A stretch of DNA of 64,000 nt from Flavobacterium panacis (GCF_024649945.1 NZ_JANKMS010000001.1:558001-622000); one strand, 5' to 3'; counted from the stretch's first letter, positions 1 through 10,621 are shown. Numbers and translations: made by a program. The notes: generated by a model not told the origin, from the letters alone.

Positions 1-733
1 GTTGAAACGGAATAATTTCCTGATCGGCGGAGTTTATTGTTTTATCAACCGTAATTTCATTCAATAATTGATTGTCTACATATAACTTAATAGAATGTGC
101 ATCCCAATCCATTTTCCAAATATGAAATTGGTTTGCCCATACCTTGTCTTTAAAATCACTTAGTTTAAATGTTTCACTATCCCAAGCTGTTTTAGACTCT
201 TTCGATTTCCATGCTGCATTAGCCAGAATTTTTCCTGTGTAATATTCCATAATATCAATTTCGCCATTTGCAGGCCAATTGCCTTTTATTCCCAAACTCC
301 AAAAGGCTGGCCACATTCCTTTTCCAACGGGAATTTTAGCTCTCATTTCGAATCTTCCATATTGCCAGGAATGTTTTCCGCGGGTAATTAAACAAGAAGA
401 AGTAACTTTTATGGAATCTCTATTTTTGGCAAAATCTTTATGATTCTTTGATACAAAATTCGGGTTGATTTTGTTTTCGTTTTTGGCTTCAATAATCAAA
501 AAACCATCTTTACAAACAGCGTTTTCTTTTTGATACCATTGGTTTTCTTCATTCCTTACAAAACCTGTTTCATAGTTCCAGTTTTTTTCATCAGGAGGAC
601 CATTTGTATTAAACTCATCTGCCCAGACCAACTTAAAATCTTCAGAAACTAATTCCTTTTGTTTGTATCTGACGAAACCAAAAAGTAGCATCAAGACAAT
701 TCCTAACACCAAAAACTTACTCATAAATCTCAT
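1..733 (-). CDS. GH16 endo-beta-1,3-glycanase (partial, C-terminus beyond window)
   Basis: This is the last visible gene of the PUL; it is transcribed toward position 1 and runs off the left edge, so only about 244 N-terminal codons are present. Translation gives an N-terminal hydrophobic signal/anchor (residues about 5-22), then a GH16 beta-jelly-roll. The diagnostic GEIDIMEYY motif is present, with E158 as nucleophile, D160 and E163 as acid/base. The extra residue between D160 and E163 (ExDxxE) is the beta-bulge form typical of laminarinases and beta-1,3-galactanases rather than lichenases. Conserved W/F residues around GKGMWPAFWSLG support the family. It lies 129 bp downstream of the GH128 gene on the same strand. 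The substrate (beta-1,3-glucan or beta-1,3-galactan) cannot be decided from the motif. A start at 724 is also possible. Confidence 0.9.
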   Translation of the reverse strand, partial: MRFMSKFLVLGIVLMLLFGFVRYKQKELVSEDFKLVWADEFNTNGPPDEKNWNYETGFVRNEENQWYQKENAVCKDGFLIIEAKNENKINPNFVSKNHKDFAKNRDSIKVTSSCLITRGKHSWQYGRFEMRAKIPVGKGMWPAFWSLGIKGNWPANGEIDIMEYYTGKILANAAWKSKESKTAWDSETFKLSDFKDKVWANQFHIWKMDWDAHSIKLYVDNQLLNEITVDKTINSADQEIIPFQ

Positions 734-862
734 TTTATATCTATTTTTTAATCCTAAACAATCTTTGAAAATGCTAAAGATTTTGTATTATGACAAGGGA
801 TCTCGAAAGATCCCTCATCACTTCTACACTTAACCAAACTTTACTTATTTTTCTGCAATTCG

Positions 863-3800
863 TTATTTTTTAATGATTCGAAGTGTTGCATCGGGATGTG
901 ATTGAATTTTTATCAAATACATTCCCGAAGGCTGATTTTCGATATTCAAATGAATTTTACCATCAACATTTCCGTAATCACCATTTGAAATTACTTTACC
1001 ATCTAAGGTGTAAATTCCGATTCTAGCACTATTTTCATTCGGAGGCAAAACAATATCAAACTGACCATTTGTTGGATTTGGAAATGCACTGATTGTATAA
1101 ACACTTCCATCCCTATTTAAATCTGTTATATTTGCATTTTTTGTTGATAAATTACCAGATGACAACGTTTTAACTTGTAAAGCAGTAGAATAATCGCTTT
1201 CTCCTCCTGCGTTTTCTGATGCTACTTTATAGAAATAATCTTTATTTGCTTCTAAATTAGTATCGGCGAAAATGGTGTCTTTTACATAAGCATTTATGAT
1301 TTCGTAAGTACCATTAATTGTTGTCGATCTTTTTATTTTATAAGATTCAGCACCTGTTACGGACAACCATTTTAAATTGATTGCTGATGATGAAACAGCT
1401 TCTCCAGTCAAATTTGTTGGAATGGAAGGAATAACTGGCTGATCGTAAACCAATATCGCCGAATATGCCGACTCTACATTGTCTTTACCGATAACTTTAA
1501 TTCTATATTCGGCATGTGAATGAACCAAATCAATTTTCTCTATAACATTGTAATTGGTTGATTCATAAAAAACTGAAAATGCGCTCTCACCAGCTAACTT
1601 TCTTTCCAAAACATATTTATTTACTAACTCCTGATTGGTTCCTGTCCATTTAAGAGTAATATTTTTGTAATCTGAAGAAAGCGTATAACTCAAGGTTTCT
1701 ACTTTTGTTTTCCATAACGGAATATATTCTCTGCTTGAACTATAAGCTTTTGCCGATGCATTATTGGCATAATATTGTCCAGCAGGAGTTAAAACCGTAT
1801 AATCTGTTGCTGTTGTTGAAATTACTGGAGCGGTTTGCAGCCAAACATAATTTTGCCAGTTTGGATTTCTTGTTTTAAAAGCATCATTAATGGTAACATA
1901 CATTGCTCTGGCATCTTGTACCCAATTGTATATCGAATAGCGTTCTACATAATCGGCACCTTCTAAAACGGCTAAAATAGCGGCCAAATCATTCTTGTGT
2001 TTTGTTGCATTGGCATCTGTCAGCGTAGTCACATCATCTGGGAAATTATTCGCTGTCCAGTTTGCTCCAATATTCCATTCTGTAATCCAGATTGGTCTTT
2101 TGTATTTGTCGTAGATGTACTGTAAATCACTTTTCCATTGTGCGGCACTTTTATACCAATAACAATGCAATGCTACATAATCAACTCTATAATTTTTAGC
2201 TTCTGCCTGTGTCATAAAATTCCCCATCCACGCATTGTAAGGATCTGAAGTTGCAGGAGAACCTACTCTTAATCCTGATTTTAAAAGCGCTGGCCATGAA
2301 TCTATTGCAGCTTCAACAGACATGTTGGCCTGATCTGGACGATCTGGTTCATTAAATCCTAATAAATGGGTATATCCTTCTTTGGTATAAGCTGGTGCAA
2401 ATGCCGGCCACCATTGGGTTTGACGAATCGGAACATATTCTACGTTTGGTGTAGTATCCATTCCAGTATTCCAATTATAATACCAAGTAATATTGGTTGA
2501 ATTAATAGCTTCTGTACTTCCGCCAGCAAGTCCTTTTTTATTGACCTGATGCCATTTCATTGTTCGGACAAACGAAATTGTTCCATTCAAATTAACTGGT
2601 AAAGCTGATATTTCAAGATCTTCATTTTCTGCAATATAAACTCTGCTGTATCCTGATCCGTCTGCACTTGTTGCAAAAGTTGCCATATACCCTTTTTTCA
2701 ATTTGAATGATTTGATGGCATTATCAAATGATCCTAAATTATCAAATGGAGTTACTGTAACATATTGCTGAGAACTTCCTCCAAAATTTTCTTCTGTAAA
2801 AACCTGCAATGGCTTATAATCTGCAACGTAGGGCGTAACAACTGAACCTGAACCATAATTGGTAACATTTACAGTTGTACCATTGCTTGCTAAAACGCCG
2901 TTTACCGAAACATACTGCAACTGAGTACTGATTACTTCGCTAGGTTTGATGTTTTCAAAATACAAACTGTTATCTGTTGAAGTTAGGTTTACCGTCGAAT
3001 TGATTAAAGGATTGTATCCGTTTTTAAGGTATAAGGAAGCTGTTCCGCTTAAAACTACTTTTGATTTTGAAAAAGCTCCTGTACTTGTATTGCTTGAAAT
3101 GTTTACAGTTTGAAGTGACGGACTAATGACTTTTTCTGGTGAATAAGCTACGTTTTCGAATGTAACTGAAGTAATCGCCATATCTACAGCTCCAGCTGCA
3201 TAGTTTTTACCAATTACGATATTTGCTGTCTGTTGTTCCTGAACTTTTAAATCTGCTATTCCAAAAAGTGCTTTGGCTCCGCTTATATTGATATAATACG
3301 TTCCTGCTGTTTGTGATTGAAATAACAAATCTCCCTTTCTTAGTTTATTGACAGCTCCTGACGTAAAATTTTTAGTTTCTAAAACTGTTCCTCCGCCATT
3401 TGCAGCAGTAGAAACAGATACAGTCATTTGCGATCCTGGACTAAGATTGGAAATATATTCATACAACCATGAAAACTGATATCCTTTTGAAGCTTCTAAT
3501 TGAACTGGAAAAGAATAAACTGAATTCTCTAGAACAGTAGTGTCCCATCTAATGTACATTAATCTTCCGCTATAAACTGAATTATCTGATTCAAAAGTGT
3601 GACCTGAAGTTACATCCATAAATCGTGTTCCGCTTGTACTGTTTGCGGTATTAAAAATAGATGGAGAGGCAACATTAGTCCATCCATAAGTAGCTGGAGA
3701 TCCTGCATTATCATTAAAATAACCGTCCCAAGTATTGATTAAATTGGAAGATTTAAGTTTTAAGTCGGCAATAGCAAAAAGTGCGTAATCGCCTGTGATG

Positions 3801-4738
3801 GTCAGGTAGTAATTTCCATCCAAATTTGAAACAAAAGATAAATCTCCTTTTCGCAATTTGTTAGCATTTCCTGTTGTGAATGTTTTAGAAGCGATAACAC
3901 CCGATCCGTCAGCTCCTGAAGATATTGCTACGTTAAGTTTTACCCCTGGCGAGGCATTAGAAATGAATTCGTAAATCCATGAAAATTCATACCTTAAACC
4001 TTGCTCCAGTTTGACTGGATAACTATATGTTGCTGCAGAATAAGCGGCATTATCCCATCTAATGTACATTATTCTTCCGTTGTAAACTGTATTATCTGAC
4101 TCAAATGAATGTCCGGAAGTTACATCCAAATATCTGACTCCTGAAGTTGAATTCGCAGTATTCCACGGAAGACTAGTAGAGGTACTTGCCCATCCATAAT
4201 CGTTAGGTTTTCCTGAGTTACTTCCAGTAGTTCCAGCCCATCTCCCAAGTAAATTATCAGCGCCGTATGCTATGGCAGCTCCTGAGGTATCATTTAAAAA
4301 ATCAAGAGTTTTAGAAGTTAAATAATGACCATCCTGATAAATATTGGCAACACCGTCTTTTACAGCATAACGATAAGTTTGTTCCTGTGCGTTATCTACA
4401 GAAGTACTTAATTTTTCTGGAGTTGATAAGATGGTGGTGCTATTAAAAGTAGTTTTGTCTAAGGAAGTTCTAAATCCAACGCCAATTGCATTTTTAACCT
4501 CAACATCTAGTCCTCTGCCTACAGCCGAATTGACTTTGGCTTTTACCTCTAAGGTAAACTCTGTCTGATTGGATAATGGAAATGAAATAACATCTGAACT
4601 CACAGCATTTGTAAATGTCTTAGAACCATTTAATGTTGTGGCTAAATTTGCCTTTACAGGTAAATTAGGAACTTGAGCATGTATCTTGAATACAAAAACC
4701 GATAACCATAATAATAAAAATGCGTAAAGATTTTTCAT
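863..4738 (-). CDS. Secreted multi-domain GH128 glycoside hydrolase with type IX sorting domain
   Basis: A 1291-residue secreted enzyme. From the N-terminus I see a signal peptide (1-21), a LamG-like segment (about 30-150), two copies of one beta-sandwich module (about 180-331 and 348-500, sharing DVTSGHxFESDNxVY and GRxMYIRWD), a beta/gamma-crystallin-like stretch (about 645-735), a GH128 (Asl1-like) TIM barrel (about 753-1010), two Fn3 domains (about 1013-1190) and a type A T9SS C-terminal domain (about 1210-1291, PNPTNGQF and GMYLIKI). In the catalytic barrel, FNEPD carries E797 (likely acid/base) and ITEWN carries E887 (likely nucleophile). Characterised GH128 enzymes are endo-beta-1,3-glucanases. 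The T9SS tail predicts secretion or surface attachment. It follows susD after 383 bp that may hold its own promoter. Confidence 0.9.
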   Translation of the reverse strand: MKNLYAFLLLWLSVFVFKIHAQVPNLPVKANLATTLNGSKTFTNAVSSDVISFPLSNQTEFTLEVKAKVNSAVGRGLDVEVKNAIGVGFRTSLDKTTFNSTTILSTPEKLSTSVDNAQEQTYRYAVKDGVANIYQDGHYLTSKTLDFLNDTSGAAIAYGADNLLGRWAGTTGSNSGKPNDYGWASTSTSLPWNTANSTSGVRYLDVTSGHSFESDNTVYNGRIMYIRWDNAAYSAATYSYPVKLEQGLRYEFSWIYEFISNASPGVKLNVAISSGADGSGVIASKTFTTGNANKLRKGDLSFVSNLDGNYYLTITGDYALFAIADLKLKSSNLINTWDGYFNDNAGSPATYGWTNVASPSIFNTANSTSGTRFMDVTSGHTFESDNSVYSGRLMYIRWDTTVLENSVYSFPVQLEASKGYQFSWLYEYISNLSPGSQMTVSVSTAANGGGTVLETKNFTSGAVNKLRKGDLLFQSQTAGTYYINISGAKALFGIADLKVQEQQTANIVIGKNYAAGAVDMAITSVTFENVAYSPEKVISPSLQTVNISSNTSTGAFSKSKVVLSGTASLYLKNGYNPLINSTVNLTSTDNSLYFENIKPSEVISTQLQYVSVNGVLASNGTTVNVTNYGSGSVVTPYVADYKPLQVFTEENFGGSSQQYVTVTPFDNLGSFDNAIKSFKLKKGYMATFATSADGSGYSRVYIAENEDLEISALPVNLNGTISFVRTMKWHQVNKKGLAGGSTEAINSTNITWYYNWNTGMDTTPNVEYVPIRQTQWWPAFAPAYTKEGYTHLLGFNEPDRPDQANMSVEAAIDSWPALLKSGLRVGSPATSDPYNAWMGNFMTQAEAKNYRVDYVALHCYWYKSAAQWKSDLQYIYDKYKRPIWITEWNIGANWTANNFPDDVTTLTDANATKHKNDLAAILAVLEGADYVERYSIYNWVQDARAMYVTINDAFKTRNPNWQNYVWLQTAPVISTTATDYTVLTPAGQYYANNASAKAYSSSREYIPLWKTKVETLSYTLSSDYKNITLKWTGTNQELVNKYVLERKLAGESAFSVFYESTNYNVIEKIDLVHSHAEYRIKVIGKDNVESAYSAILVYDQPVIPSIPTNLTGEAVSSSAINLKWLSVTGAESYKIKRSTTINGTYEIINAYVKDTIFADTNLEANKDYFYKVASENAGGESDYSTALQVKTLSSGNLSTKNANITDLNRDGSVYTISAFPNPTNGQFDIVLPPNENSARIGIYTLDGKVISNGDYGNVDGKIHLNIENQPSGMYLIKIQSHPDATLRIIKK

Positions 4739-5121
4739 ATGAAGTATTTGTTTTAAAAATTATTTTAAAATTTTTGTTGAATGCTTTCATTGTTAACCGG
4801 CAAAATTATTGGCGTAAGAAAATTTCAAACTCTTTGTGTTAAACACAAAAAAGAGTACGAAAGTTTCTTTCGCATTTATTAACAGGCAAAATTGTATTGG
4901 AATTTTAGGTTGTTGTTAAACCTAAGCTTTTTTGTAAATCAAAGCCAAAATATATTTTCATTCGAGTTATAATGACTACCAGTATCACCTCCAAAAAAAC
5001 AATAGAGATGATACTTTAATAGTCAGTATTTATAAAAATTAGAAATCTTTATAAAATTTCAACTGCAGTAAACATGAACAATTCGATACGGCAGTTTTGA
5101 GTTCATTTTTATTAAAAATAA
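4739..5121 (-). other. 383-bp gap between susD and GH128: possible promoter and hairpin
   Basis: No gene is seen. On the minus strand a -7-like TAATTTTG (4801-4808) lies 17 bp after a TTG (4826-4828), so the GH128/GH16 genes may have their own promoter. A strong inverted repeat (ACTCTTTGTGTT at 4829-4840 against AACACAAAAAAGAGT at 4842-4856) sits immediately upstream and could end or slow transcription from susD. The PUL operator found before susC and the beta-galactosidase gene is not seen here. Confidence 0.4.
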
Positions 5122-7101
5122 TTAAAGTTGATCTTCATCTGCGACAGCATCCTGCCATTTGTCCCAAACCTTAACATTTGGATCATAACCATCATAACCG
5201 TAGTTCTGACTTAATTTCCCTTTAATATTGGCCGTTATGGCACTGTTTGGAATTGGCCAGTAATTATTACGCTTGTCCATGGTATAAAACTTGGTTCCGT
5301 TTGGCACTACGATTCCACTTGGATATTTATTGTAAAGGGTATAATGTGAAATACGCTGATACCAATAACTACCTCCGGCCGGATCGGTCCCTGACTGTTT
5401 ATCCCAATTGGTTTTGCTGTAGGTTTGGCCCCATTCATCTGCTTGTCCGCTGAGTGCAAGACAATGTGAAATACGTTTTAACTCCACATTTCTCCATTCT
5501 TCCAGATAAAGTTCTCTTCCTCTTTCTGCACAAATATCACCAATCGTAACTTGTCCATACATTTGTGATGCACCTGCTCTAGCTCTGATAATATTTACGT
5601 CTTGCGCTGCACCACCAGTATTCCCTTGATAAAAACGTGCTTCTGCTCTTAACAAATAAGTCTCGGCCAAACGATATAAGTACCAATGTGCTTTACTTCC
5701 TGTACTTGCTCCCTGAAAGTCATTTGCATTTGGATTCGTTTCATTTACAACATCATGCAGATAGATTTTATAAAGTGGAAAATCAAACCATTCACGTAAT
5801 GTATCTTTTGACAATAAAGTCGTACCATTTTTCAACCTAAAATTTTGTCCATAGTAGGCAGAAGTCTTATCACTATATTTAAGGTTTTCCATATTCACCC
5901 AGTTCCCTACAGTACTGTTATGTCTAAGATCTTGTTTGTCTTCTACACCGTTTACAACCCACATAGGATGTTGTGAATAATACGAAGCACTAATAGTAGC
6001 AATACCACGTCCTAATGCTCTTGCGTAATCATAATTCGCTTGATAATTGGCATTGTTTGAAGCAAAACGATTTGCCGCTTGTTTACCATCAGGTGTTGTA
6101 ACTGTAGCTGAATTCCAGTTTGGACCAAAAATTCTCATTGAAGCAAATGGCAAAAAGGATTGTACTCCGCTATTTGGCATCACAAGGATAGCTTCTCTGT
6201 TGGCAGCAATAACCTTATTATCTGGTCTGTGTAAATCCCAGATTACATTTCTGGTAATAGGCCATGTTGTTGGGTTTCCTCCTGCATCAAAAGTTCCAAA
6301 AGAACCTTGCATTAAAGAATAACCTGATTGATTAATTAATAAATCTGCCTGATTTTCAGCATCTTTAAATCTTCCAGAAGCTAAGTAACACTTAATCAGT
6401 AATTGACGACACGCTCCTTTATTTACTACTCCTAAATATGGGAGTTTAGATTGCTCTGGCACCCATTCTACAGCTTTTTCCATATCTGCTGTAATCATTT
6501 CAATAATAGCTTCTTTTTTAGTCGAATAATAACTTTGTTTTGGAACTTCCAAAATTTTTGTAATCAATGGAATATCACCAAATTGATATACTAGATTTAG
6601 ATAACGATACGCTCTGTGAAAGTAAGCCTGACCAATATATTTACGTTTTACTTCTTCTGTTAAACTTGTCACTTTATCAATATACGTCAATACAGTATTA
6701 GCATGTTTAATACCTGTGTAAGCTTCTGTCCAATAAAATCCGAAGTAAAAATCATCATTTGTTGCAGTTTTATAACTCATTGTAGGCACCATAGTGTTGG
6801 CGAAATCTGCAATAGTACTGCTATTATCTGTTTTTCCATATTTTGACATATCAGAGAAAACATATTCAGTACCAATTGGCACACTGTTACCAGCATTATT
6901 ATAGTGAATGTAATTATTTCGAAGTTGTTTATCGGCACTAGCTAAAACTGCCTGCAATCCAGATTCTGTACTAAATGTAGTCTCAGGCTCGTAAAATGAA
7001 AGCGGATCCGGCTCCAAAAAATCCTCTGAACAAGAAACCAAAAGAGCGGAAGCTACTAAAGGCACAAGGATTAGAATTTTATTTTTTATATATTTTTTCA
7101 T
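5122..7101 (-). CDS. SusD/RagB-family glycan-binding lipoprotein
   Basis: A 659-residue surface lipoprotein that would bind the target glycan and cap its SusC partner. The signal peptide ends in a lipobox (LVSC) with lipidated C24, and the acidic SEDFLEPDP after it resembles a Bacteroidota lipoprotein export signal. The body has the SusD-family features: SusD-like N-terminal helices (YTGIKHANTVL, YIGQAYFHRAYRYLNLV), a RagB domain, and the closing segment AETYLLRAEARFYQGN with INIIRARAGA-type sequence and ERGRELYLEEWRNVELKR. It starts 13 bp after the susC stop, so the two are co-transcribed. Length is somewhat above the common 500-600 residues. Confidence 0.95.
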   Translation of the reverse strand: MKKYIKNKILILVPLVASALLVSCSEDFLEPDPLSFYEPETTFSTESGLQAVLASADKQLRNNYIHYNNAGNSVPIGTEYVFSDMSKYGKTDNSSTIADFANTMVPTMSYKTATNDDFYFGFYWTEAYTGIKHANTVLTYIDKVTSLTEEVKRKYIGQAYFHRAYRYLNLVYQFGDIPLITKILEVPKQSYYSTKKEAIIEMITADMEKAVEWVPEQSKLPYLGVVNKGACRQLLIKCYLASGRFKDAENQADLLINQSGYSLMQGSFGTFDAGGNPTTWPITRNVIWDLHRPDNKVIAANREAILVMPNSGVQSFLPFASMRIFGPNWNSATVTTPDGKQAANRFASNNANYQANYDYARALGRGIATISASYYSQHPMWVVNGVEDKQDLRHNSTVGNWVNMENLKYSDKTSAYYGQNFRLKNGTTLLSKDTLREWFDFPLYKIYLHDVVNETNPNANDFQGASTGSKAHWYLYRLAETYLLRAEARFYQGNTGGAAQDVNIIRARAGASQMYGQVTIGDICAERGRELYLEEWRNVELKRISHCLALSGQADEWGQTYSKTNWDKQSGTDPAGGSYWYQRISHYTLYNKYPSGIVVPNGTKFYTMDKRNNYWPIPNSAITANIKGKLSQNYGYDGYDPNVKVWDKWQDAVADEDQL

Positions 7102-7114
7102 TGTTGAATAATTG

Positions 7115-10100
7115 TTAAAGTGAAACGTTAAATCCTAAATTAAACATTCGTGTTGCAAGACCTCCTGTTTCCGGATCACCATAGTATTTCCATTCTTTAG
7201 AAGCTGACCATGTTGCAGCATTCTGAACCGAAGCGTAAATTTTGAAATTTCTAACATGGATACGATCAATAAGATCTTTTGGAAGTGAATAAGCCAAAGA
7301 AATATTGTCTAAACGAATAAAACTACGATCGTATAGTTTTGCTACTCCAGCTCCTGCTGGTCCTCTCGCATCAAGACGTGCCCAATCATTGGTTGGATTG
7401 TCAATTGTCCAATACGGATTTACGAACGGATTGTAATTATTCGTATACAAACTACCATCGTTATACGTATTCATATAACGTCCATCCATTGATTTGTGCC
7501 CCATATACGCATACATGTTAATAGCCAAATTCCAATTTTTGTAAATTTTAAATTCATTACGTAACGACCAATTAATCGGTGGTGTTGTCTGACCTAAAAA
7601 CTGTTTGTCTTTTTCATTATAAGTTGGTTTTCCATTCACATCATCAGCTGTATAGCTATTTTCAACTTTTGGATCTCCAGGGCGTTGTCCGTATTTTGCA
7701 GCTTCTTCCACTTCATTCTTTTGCCAAATACCGATTACTTTATAATCCCAGATTTGAGAAATCGGTCTGCCAATAAACCAACCATTTGTTTTATCATCTG
7801 CCTCTCTTCTTCCAATAACATTTCCATTTGCATCTTTAATATCTTCCATATTACCATACAATGCATTAATAGTGTTCTTGTTATAAGAGAAAGCAACCAT
7901 TGTAGTCCATTCAAAGTTTGGTCTTTTCATATTTACCGTATTCAGACTTATCTCAATACCTTTATTTTCAACCTGCCCTAAATTGGTTGCAATTGATGAA
8001 AATCCAGTGAACTCAGGCAAACGCTGACTCATAATCATATCATTTGTAACCGATCTATAAACATCAATTGTAGTTGTAATTCTGTCTTCCAAGAAACCAA
8101 GGTCAAGACCAATATTGGTTGCTGTTGTTTTCTCCCATTGTAAATTAGGATTTGCCATACGGTCTATTCCAAGATATTTCATATCTACAATATTTCCTGA
8201 AGCATCTATATATCCCATTGTGGCTCCTGTACCAGAACTTAAGTTCGCTAAAGCCAAGTACGGATCTGCAAGTGATCTGTTCCCGTTTTTACCCCATGAT
8301 AAACGTAATTTACCTGTACTTAATGGTTTCCAGTTTAACCAGCTTTCTTTGTTGAAATTCCATCCTAAGGCAACAGATGGGAAAGTTGCATAAGGATAAG
8401 AAGCTCCAAATGCCGAATATCCATCACGACGTACAGTTCCCGTTACCATATAACGATCATCAAACGAATAGAAAAGTCTGGCCATTAATCCATCAGCTGT
8501 TTGATGTGTGTCGTTTGAACTAAAAGAACTATTTGCAAGTGTTGCATTAGCAATATTATGATATCCTAAAGCATCTGAAGGCTGAATATTATTCGCATCA
8601 ATTCGGTCCCACCATGTTTTTAGGTCTTCTGCTTCCTGAACAAAAGTGGCTATAATATGATGTTTTCCATTAAATGTATGATCCCACGTTAAAGTATTAT
8701 TTAGGTTCCAAGTAAAGTTTTTACCATTTTCTCTATCTACTCCTATATTAACAGCATTCCAGTTTTTGTTACCTGCTGACTGAAAATAACGATTGTAGAA
8801 AAATTGATAACGCGGTGCAGCATTAAACGAATATGTAATTCCAAAAGGTAAAGTTACTTTTGCATTAAAAATAGTATTTAAAACTGTATATCCTTTATCA
8901 AGATCCATGTATTGGCGATCATAGTAATAATTATATCCTCCAATTGTTGGTCCCATTGGTTGTCTTGCATAATCACCATTTGCTTCCTTAAAGTTAGAAA
9001 ATGGACTGTTTCTTAACATATTTGCATCCCAATAATTTGTTCCTGTCCCAACAGAAATATCTCCATCTGAACGATCTTGGAAGTTAACGTTTGCTCCAAA
9101 TTCAAGCCAATCTGTAATTTTAGCATCTACTTTCATATTGGCACGAACAGCAGAATAATCATTTCCTTGAATGGCTCCTTCTGACGTTAAATATCCTAAA
9201 GACATATAATAATTTACTTTATCACTTGCTCCAGAAACGCTTAAGTTATTATCGCGATTGATACCTGTTCTAAAAGTGCTACCATACCAATCGTGTGTTT
9301 TTCCTTCTGTAAAGTTTTTCAAAAGTGAAGCATCCGTAATTCCTAGACGAAGTCCCCAAACTTCATTTAAGCTTTTTCCTTGAATTTGCGAAGCTGGTTG
9401 ATACGCCAACCATTGATCTTGAGTTATACCAAACTCACTTAATTGACTTGGATTTGTATAATAACCTGGTTTACCTGCAGCTGTTCCTGTTACCCATGCT
9501 TCATAATTTCCAGATGTTGTATTAAGACCATACGTTTTAGCAGTTTCCCAATCTTGTCTGTATTTTATATATCCTTCAGGAGAATAAACACCGCGATAAG
9601 CACTTTTATTGACAATAGTCATATTTGAAGTGACATTAATGATCGGTTTTCCTGTTTTTCCTCTTTTGGTTGAAATAACAATAACTCCCGCTGCCGCTTT
9701 AGATCCATATACTGCTGTTGCAGATGCATCTTTTAAAATATCAATTTGACCAACATCATCAGGGTTAATTTCAGAAAGTTCTCCGTAGAACTGCATTCCG
9801 TCTAAAATAATAAGTGGCGAATTGTGATTAGCACCATCAGGATTGTAAACGGAAGTTTGTCCACGAATCTGTAACGATCCTCCTCCTTTTGCAGAAGGAT
9901 CATAGCCTACTTTTAGCCCTGGAACACCTCTCAATAAATCCTGAACTGTTTGAGGGTTTTGATTTGCCAAAGCATCAGCTTTAACCTGAACAATTGATCC
10001 GGTTAAATCTTTTTTCTTCATTTTACCATATCCCACTACCACTACTTCGTCTAATGAAGCTGCGTTTTCTTTCAATTGAATCGAGATATTCGTTTTACCA

Positions 10101-10447
10101 TTTGTAGCTACTTCTTGCGTTACAAAACCAACAAACGATATTACTAATACGGAACTGCCATCTCCTTCCAGAGTAAATTTTCCATCAAAATCTGTTATGG
10201 TACCTTTCTTTGTACCTTTTATTGTAACTGAAGCTCCAGGAAGTGGAATTCCTTTCTCGTCCTTAACTTGGCCACTAATAGTATTTTGTGACTGTACTTT
10301 TTCTGTTTCTTTTATACTACTGGAATCAGTAGAAAATGCATGTACCTGCGACAATGAAACCAAGACACAAAGTAGTGTAAGTTTCTTTTTCAAATCAAAT
10401 CCAGATCCATAATCAGGATCTTTAATTTTCCTAATAAAGTTTGTCAT
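7115..10447 (-). CDS. SusC/RagA-family TonB-dependent outer-membrane transporter
   Basis: A 1110-residue outer-membrane importer of oligosaccharides, energised by TonB. After an unusual charged leader (MTNFIRKIKDPDYG, also known from a subset of flavobacterial SusC proteins) comes a signal segment (about 20-38), a carboxypeptidase-regulatory-like domain (about 55-130, ISGQVKDEKGIPLPGASV and FVGF), the TonB box/plug (EVVVVGYGKMKKKDLTGS and GVPGLKVGYDPSAKGGG) and a 22-strand barrel ending in LGFNVSL. It heads the susC-susD-GH128-GH16 transcription unit. A candidate PUL operator and -7 box lie about 174 bp upstream of its start, so it is probably induced by the adjacent hybrid two-component regulator. 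Confidence 0.96.
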   Translation of the reverse strand: MTNFIRKIKDPDYGSGFDLKKKLTLLCVLVSLSQVHAFSTDSSSIKETEKVQSQNTISGQVKDEKGIPLPGASVTIKGTKKGTITDFDGKFTLEGDGSSVLVISFVGFVTQEVATNGKTNISIQLKENAASLDEVVVVGYGKMKKKDLTGSIVQVKADALANQNPQTVQDLLRGVPGLKVGYDPSAKGGGSLQIRGQTSVYNPDGANHNSPLIILDGMQFYGELSEINPDDVGQIDILKDASATAVYGSKAAAGVIVISTKRGKTGKPIINVTSNMTIVNKSAYRGVYSPEGYIKYRQDWETAKTYGLNTTSGNYEAWVTGTAAGKPGYYTNPSQLSEFGITQDQWLAYQPASQIQGKSLNEVWGLRLGITDASLLKNFTEGKTHDWYGSTFRTGINRDNNLSVSGASDKVNYYMSLGYLTSEGAIQGNDYSAVRANMKVDAKITDWLEFGANVNFQDRSDGDISVGTGTNYWDANMLRNSPFSNFKEANGDYARQPMGPTIGGYNYYYDRQYMDLDKGYTVLNTIFNAKVTLPFGITYSFNAAPRYQFFYNRYFQSAGNKNWNAVNIGVDRENGKNFTWNLNNTLTWDHTFNGKHHIIATFVQEAEDLKTWWDRIDANNIQPSDALGYHNIANATLANSSFSSNDTHQTADGLMARLFYSFDDRYMVTGTVRRDGYSAFGASYPYATFPSVALGWNFNKESWLNWKPLSTGKLRLSWGKNGNRSLADPYLALANLSSGTGATMGYIDASGNIVDMKYLGIDRMANPNLQWEKTTATNIGLDLGFLEDRITTTIDVYRSVTNDMIMSQRLPEFTGFSSIATNLGQVENKGIEISLNTVNMKRPNFEWTTMVAFSYNKNTINALYGNMEDIKDANGNVIGRREADDKTNGWFIGRPISQIWDYKVIGIWQKNEVEEAAKYGQRPGDPKVENSYTADDVNGKPTYNEKDKQFLGQTTPPINWSLRNEFKIYKNWNLAINMYAYMGHKSMDGRYMNTYNDGSLYTNNYNPFVNPYWTIDNPTNDWARLDARGPAGAGVAKLYDRSFIRLDNISLAYSLPKDLIDRIHVRNFKIYASVQNAATWSASKEWKYYGDPETGGLATRMFNLGFNVSL

Positions 10448-10591
10448 TTTTGGTTGTAATTTTTGGTTAATCGATTAGTTAATAAGTCTGCAAAATATCG
10501 TAACAGTATTAAATAAGTGTATTTTTTACAATTTTATTTTTCAAATTTTTTTAAGCACACATTATTAAGTGATTACGTCTAGTCTGCATTG

Positions 10592-10599
10592 CAAATCTA
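10592..10599 (-). promoter_or_regulatory. -7 element of the susC promoter
   Basis: TAGATTTG on the minus strand matches the Bacteroidota -7 consensus TAnnTTTG. No convincing -33 element is placed at normal spacing. The operator at 10622-10658 occupies the region upstream, as expected for an activator-dependent promoter. The implied 5' leader is about 140 nt. Confidence 0.55.
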
Positions 10600-10621
10600 A
10601 CGTAAGAAGCAAAAGTAAAAG

